DNA of 30,823 nucleotides from positions 1-30,823 of the forward strand of contig NZ_CAMLDV010000025.1 in assembly GCF_946478835.1 (NCBI RefSeq), given 5' to 3'. Position 1 is the stretch's first letter, and every line of letters begins with the position of its first letter. The notes under the pieces are model-generated. The model ran no database searches. It was not told the DNA's origin and saw only the letters and a list, made by a program, of their open reading frames with translations. This DNA comes from an uncultured Bdellovibrio sp. (GTDB lineage Bacteria > Bdellovibrionota > Bdellovibrionia > Bdellovibrionales > Bdellovibrionaceae). A program made the position numbers and the translations under genes. This document shows positions 30,201 to 30,823 of this stretch, one piece after another.

Positions 30201-30823
30201 ATCCTGCGAGTCGAAACCAAAGTGATCGGCGAAGAACTCTATGGCGGACTGATTAAAAATACTCTTGAGCGAGAATTAAAATCTGTTCGTTGGACAAATT
30301 CATGCACAATGCAAAAACAAGTGGCTACTTGCCGAATCGGTTCTTTGAAAGCGGGGAACTATGCTTTGGAAGTCAAAACAAAAACATCACAGCAAATCGC
30401 CCATGTGTTCTTTAAAATCGGCAGCGACGGAAAAGTTTACGGCGCTGGTGATTACTATAACTTCGGCGATGGCGAAGCGAACAAACAGCTTCCTCTGGCA
30501 TTGAACAAAAAACAATACAAAGACGGTGACCGTGCGGTTGTCAGCTTCTCTAGTCCATTTAAAACCTGCCGCGCTCTTGTCACAACCGAACGCAGTGACG
30601 TGATGGAAGCGGCTGTCGTTGCAAACGCATGCGAAAAAGGTCGTGTCGAAGTTCCAGTCAAAGCGACCCAAGCTCCGAATACGTTCTTGTCGGTGTACGC
30701 GATCACCGGAAGAGCGCAAGCAACAGCTCTAAAACCAGGAGAAATGGATTTAGGTCGTCCCACGTATCGTCTTGGTTTTGCCAATATGAAAGTCAACTGG
30801 AGTCATTTCCAATCCAAAGTGAC
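27282..30823 (+). CDS. Alpha-2-macroglobulin family protein (YfhM-like), 3'-truncated by window edge
   Basis: The frame from ATG 27282 stays open to the window end, giving about 1180 residues. The start has GAGGA (27273-27277) upstream and encodes a signal peptide (MKHVILSLSVLLFFPFIANS). Recognisable macroglobulin features are TTRNLVWVTRLSNAEPVAGADVEIY (around residue 565-590, like the bacterial MG domain VWVTxLxxGkPVaGAxV) and SVIGVNLVKPGQEVPIELIAK (around 675-695, like the YRPGE motif). Bacterial members are periplasmic protease traps paired with PBP1C. In contrast to E. coli YfhM there is no lipobox cysteine at the signal end, so it is probably soluble or otherwise attached. The thioester CxEQ motif is not seen in the visible part and would lie beyond. 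Much of the N-terminal 500 residues has no hallmark I can name. Confidence 0.85.
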   Translation, partial: MKHVILSLSVLLFFPFIANSKEQIKDFNGVIPEPINKVDEPLSQLRIKFPSTIDKSKNGEKEIFKVTCSPVMEGYSSWADNDTMWTYNFKASDDEDSSGETAGGTKCDIVQLEDVTANSGTIWKAGTIHYSVTVSGPNVKEVYAARGFQGTLREKEAVILLVFDGPVDRTKFFAEQNGYLNYLSSNAPSEKIPLVPVPPDQVEKIFSYFSSYRYMGIEFKSKNWILATVHQNLIPGAQVGLTVENQASSENSDVRSEKKFTREFSVRSEFQAKIQCANPSAKNATCLPKSPITVAMNGHAKWLDVKESYIEYVPYKSKDGKLVRSYPELNQEVGLWDSIWDILAEYFPFLAKYSDTIVDSVVFNVNIEPETQAKVVLPQGLKDIDNRRLSNAIAEFHIRIGTMSEVIHVPQAVSFFEKNVPNVYLPVGIVNLNQKISIRKTGKDAKLWEPIQDVSEMIRVIRAYETRGAYRSTPNYVSPMETLGVANTVVNQQLSGEKNRPLYLQFPFAESGKVPQSGFYPIEISSPTFEAGHSDSEEDRYYNPKYVLAQVTDLAVHLKKGTTRNLVWVTRLSNAEPVAGADVEIYNCLGEKVKSLKTDGSGLVSFVKEEWAANCNSPESIYSPYLEKDGFYIVAKIADDITLSHSSWASPNTYALAAPGIDWYYSDITENQPHFHSVIGVNLVKPGQEVPIELIAKIPQAKGFSEVAESQLPTLARISSAEERDVYYELPLTWKNGVANIVWSVPNDSSVKLGRYYVKLLGNNAENVSLASGDIEVAEFKIRLMSGIMSFPTQALVKPDSIPVNSVIRYANGVGAKNLPSDISYYFESTSIANKNLSEFTFGNGPVKLSEDESSGDTDPLPTYSRPATIPNLKTGDDGSLTKDIAKETLSDGRSIAEVLKTVERPKKLVVRVRYKDQMGEYQTLSQAKDIFNSQEYVGTHLVSGDRSEARLRAAVMDVNQKNITDLKNLEFKILRVETKVIGEELYGGLIKNTLERELKSVRWTNSCTMQKQVATCRIGSLKAGNYALEVKTKTSQQIAHVFFKIGSDGKVYGAGDYYNFGDGEANKQLPLALNKKQYKDGDRAVVSFSSPFKTCRALVTTERSDVMEAAVVANACEKGRVEVPVKATQAPNTFLSVYAITGRAQATALKPGEMDLGRPTYRLGFANMKVNWSHFQSKV

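Noticed and set aside
1..30823. CRISPR arrays, insertion sequences, prophage genes, rRNA
   Set aside because: I saw no regularly spaced repeats, no transposase or integrase motifs, no phage structural genes, and no rRNA-like segments. Base composition looks even to the eye, without an obvious foreign island.

Overview
The window reads as an ordinary, gene-dense chromosomal segment from a Gram-negative bacterium, most likely a Bdellovibrio-type predator (Bdellovibrionota). The clues are a TIGR02147-family protein (a family strongly expanded in Bdellovibrio and Fibrobacter), many envelope and peptidoglycan genes, short AGGAGG-type ribosome sites and a moderate base composition. The taxonomic call is inference from gene content; no rRNA or other marker gene is present. 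I see no insertion sequence, prophage, CRISPR array or integration site.

Layout. 1-1.9 kb: the 3' half of a ClC chloride channel gene, a tRNA-Arg(CCU), an exported App1/DUF2183-like protein with a decayed catalytic motif, and a 35-residue membrane protein gene. 1.9-5.3 kb (minus strand): a tight run of L,D-transpeptidase, TruC-type pseudouridine synthase and exported M1-type metallopeptidase, ended by a strong terminator. 5.4-12.1 kb: a redox/electrophile-flavoured stretch with a DsbA-like thioredoxin-fold protein, a DJ-1/PfpI protein overlapping a sigma-54 activator that lacks a sensor domain, a convergent YqjD/YqjE-like membrane pair, then kefF-kefC overlapped by an exported Ppx/GppA-like protein. 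12.1-13.9 kb: two divergent genes for release-factor-like (baeRF / host-attachment) proteins. 13.9-18.4 kb: TolC and an AcrB-type RND pump with no adaptor gene beside them, closed by a bidirectional terminator.

18.4-20.9 kb (minus): a trans-aconitate methyltransferase-like protein, a stand-alone CHAD protein and a LysR regulator. 21.0-22.1 kb: a secreted four-cysteine protein coupled by overlap to a diheme c-type cytochrome. 22.1-23.0 kb (minus): an exported protein with a metallopeptidase-like H-x6-D...H-x-H pattern. 23.2-25.0 kb: a TIGR02147 protein and an SDR oxidoreductase, 2 bases apart. 25.0 kb to the end: penicillin-binding protein 1C (minus) divergent from a large alpha-2-macroglobulin gene that runs off the right edge.

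Taken together the window is rich in envelope maintenance (L,D-transpeptidase, PBP1C, alpha-2-macroglobulin, M15-like protein, RND/TolC) and stress or redox functions (KefFC, DJ-1, DsbA-like, YqjDE). The less described arrangements are the DJ-1/sensorless activator pair, the signal-peptide-bearing Ppx/GppA homologue attached to kefFC, and the divergent release-factor-like pair. All family assignments come from reading motifs by eye; none was confirmed by a search.
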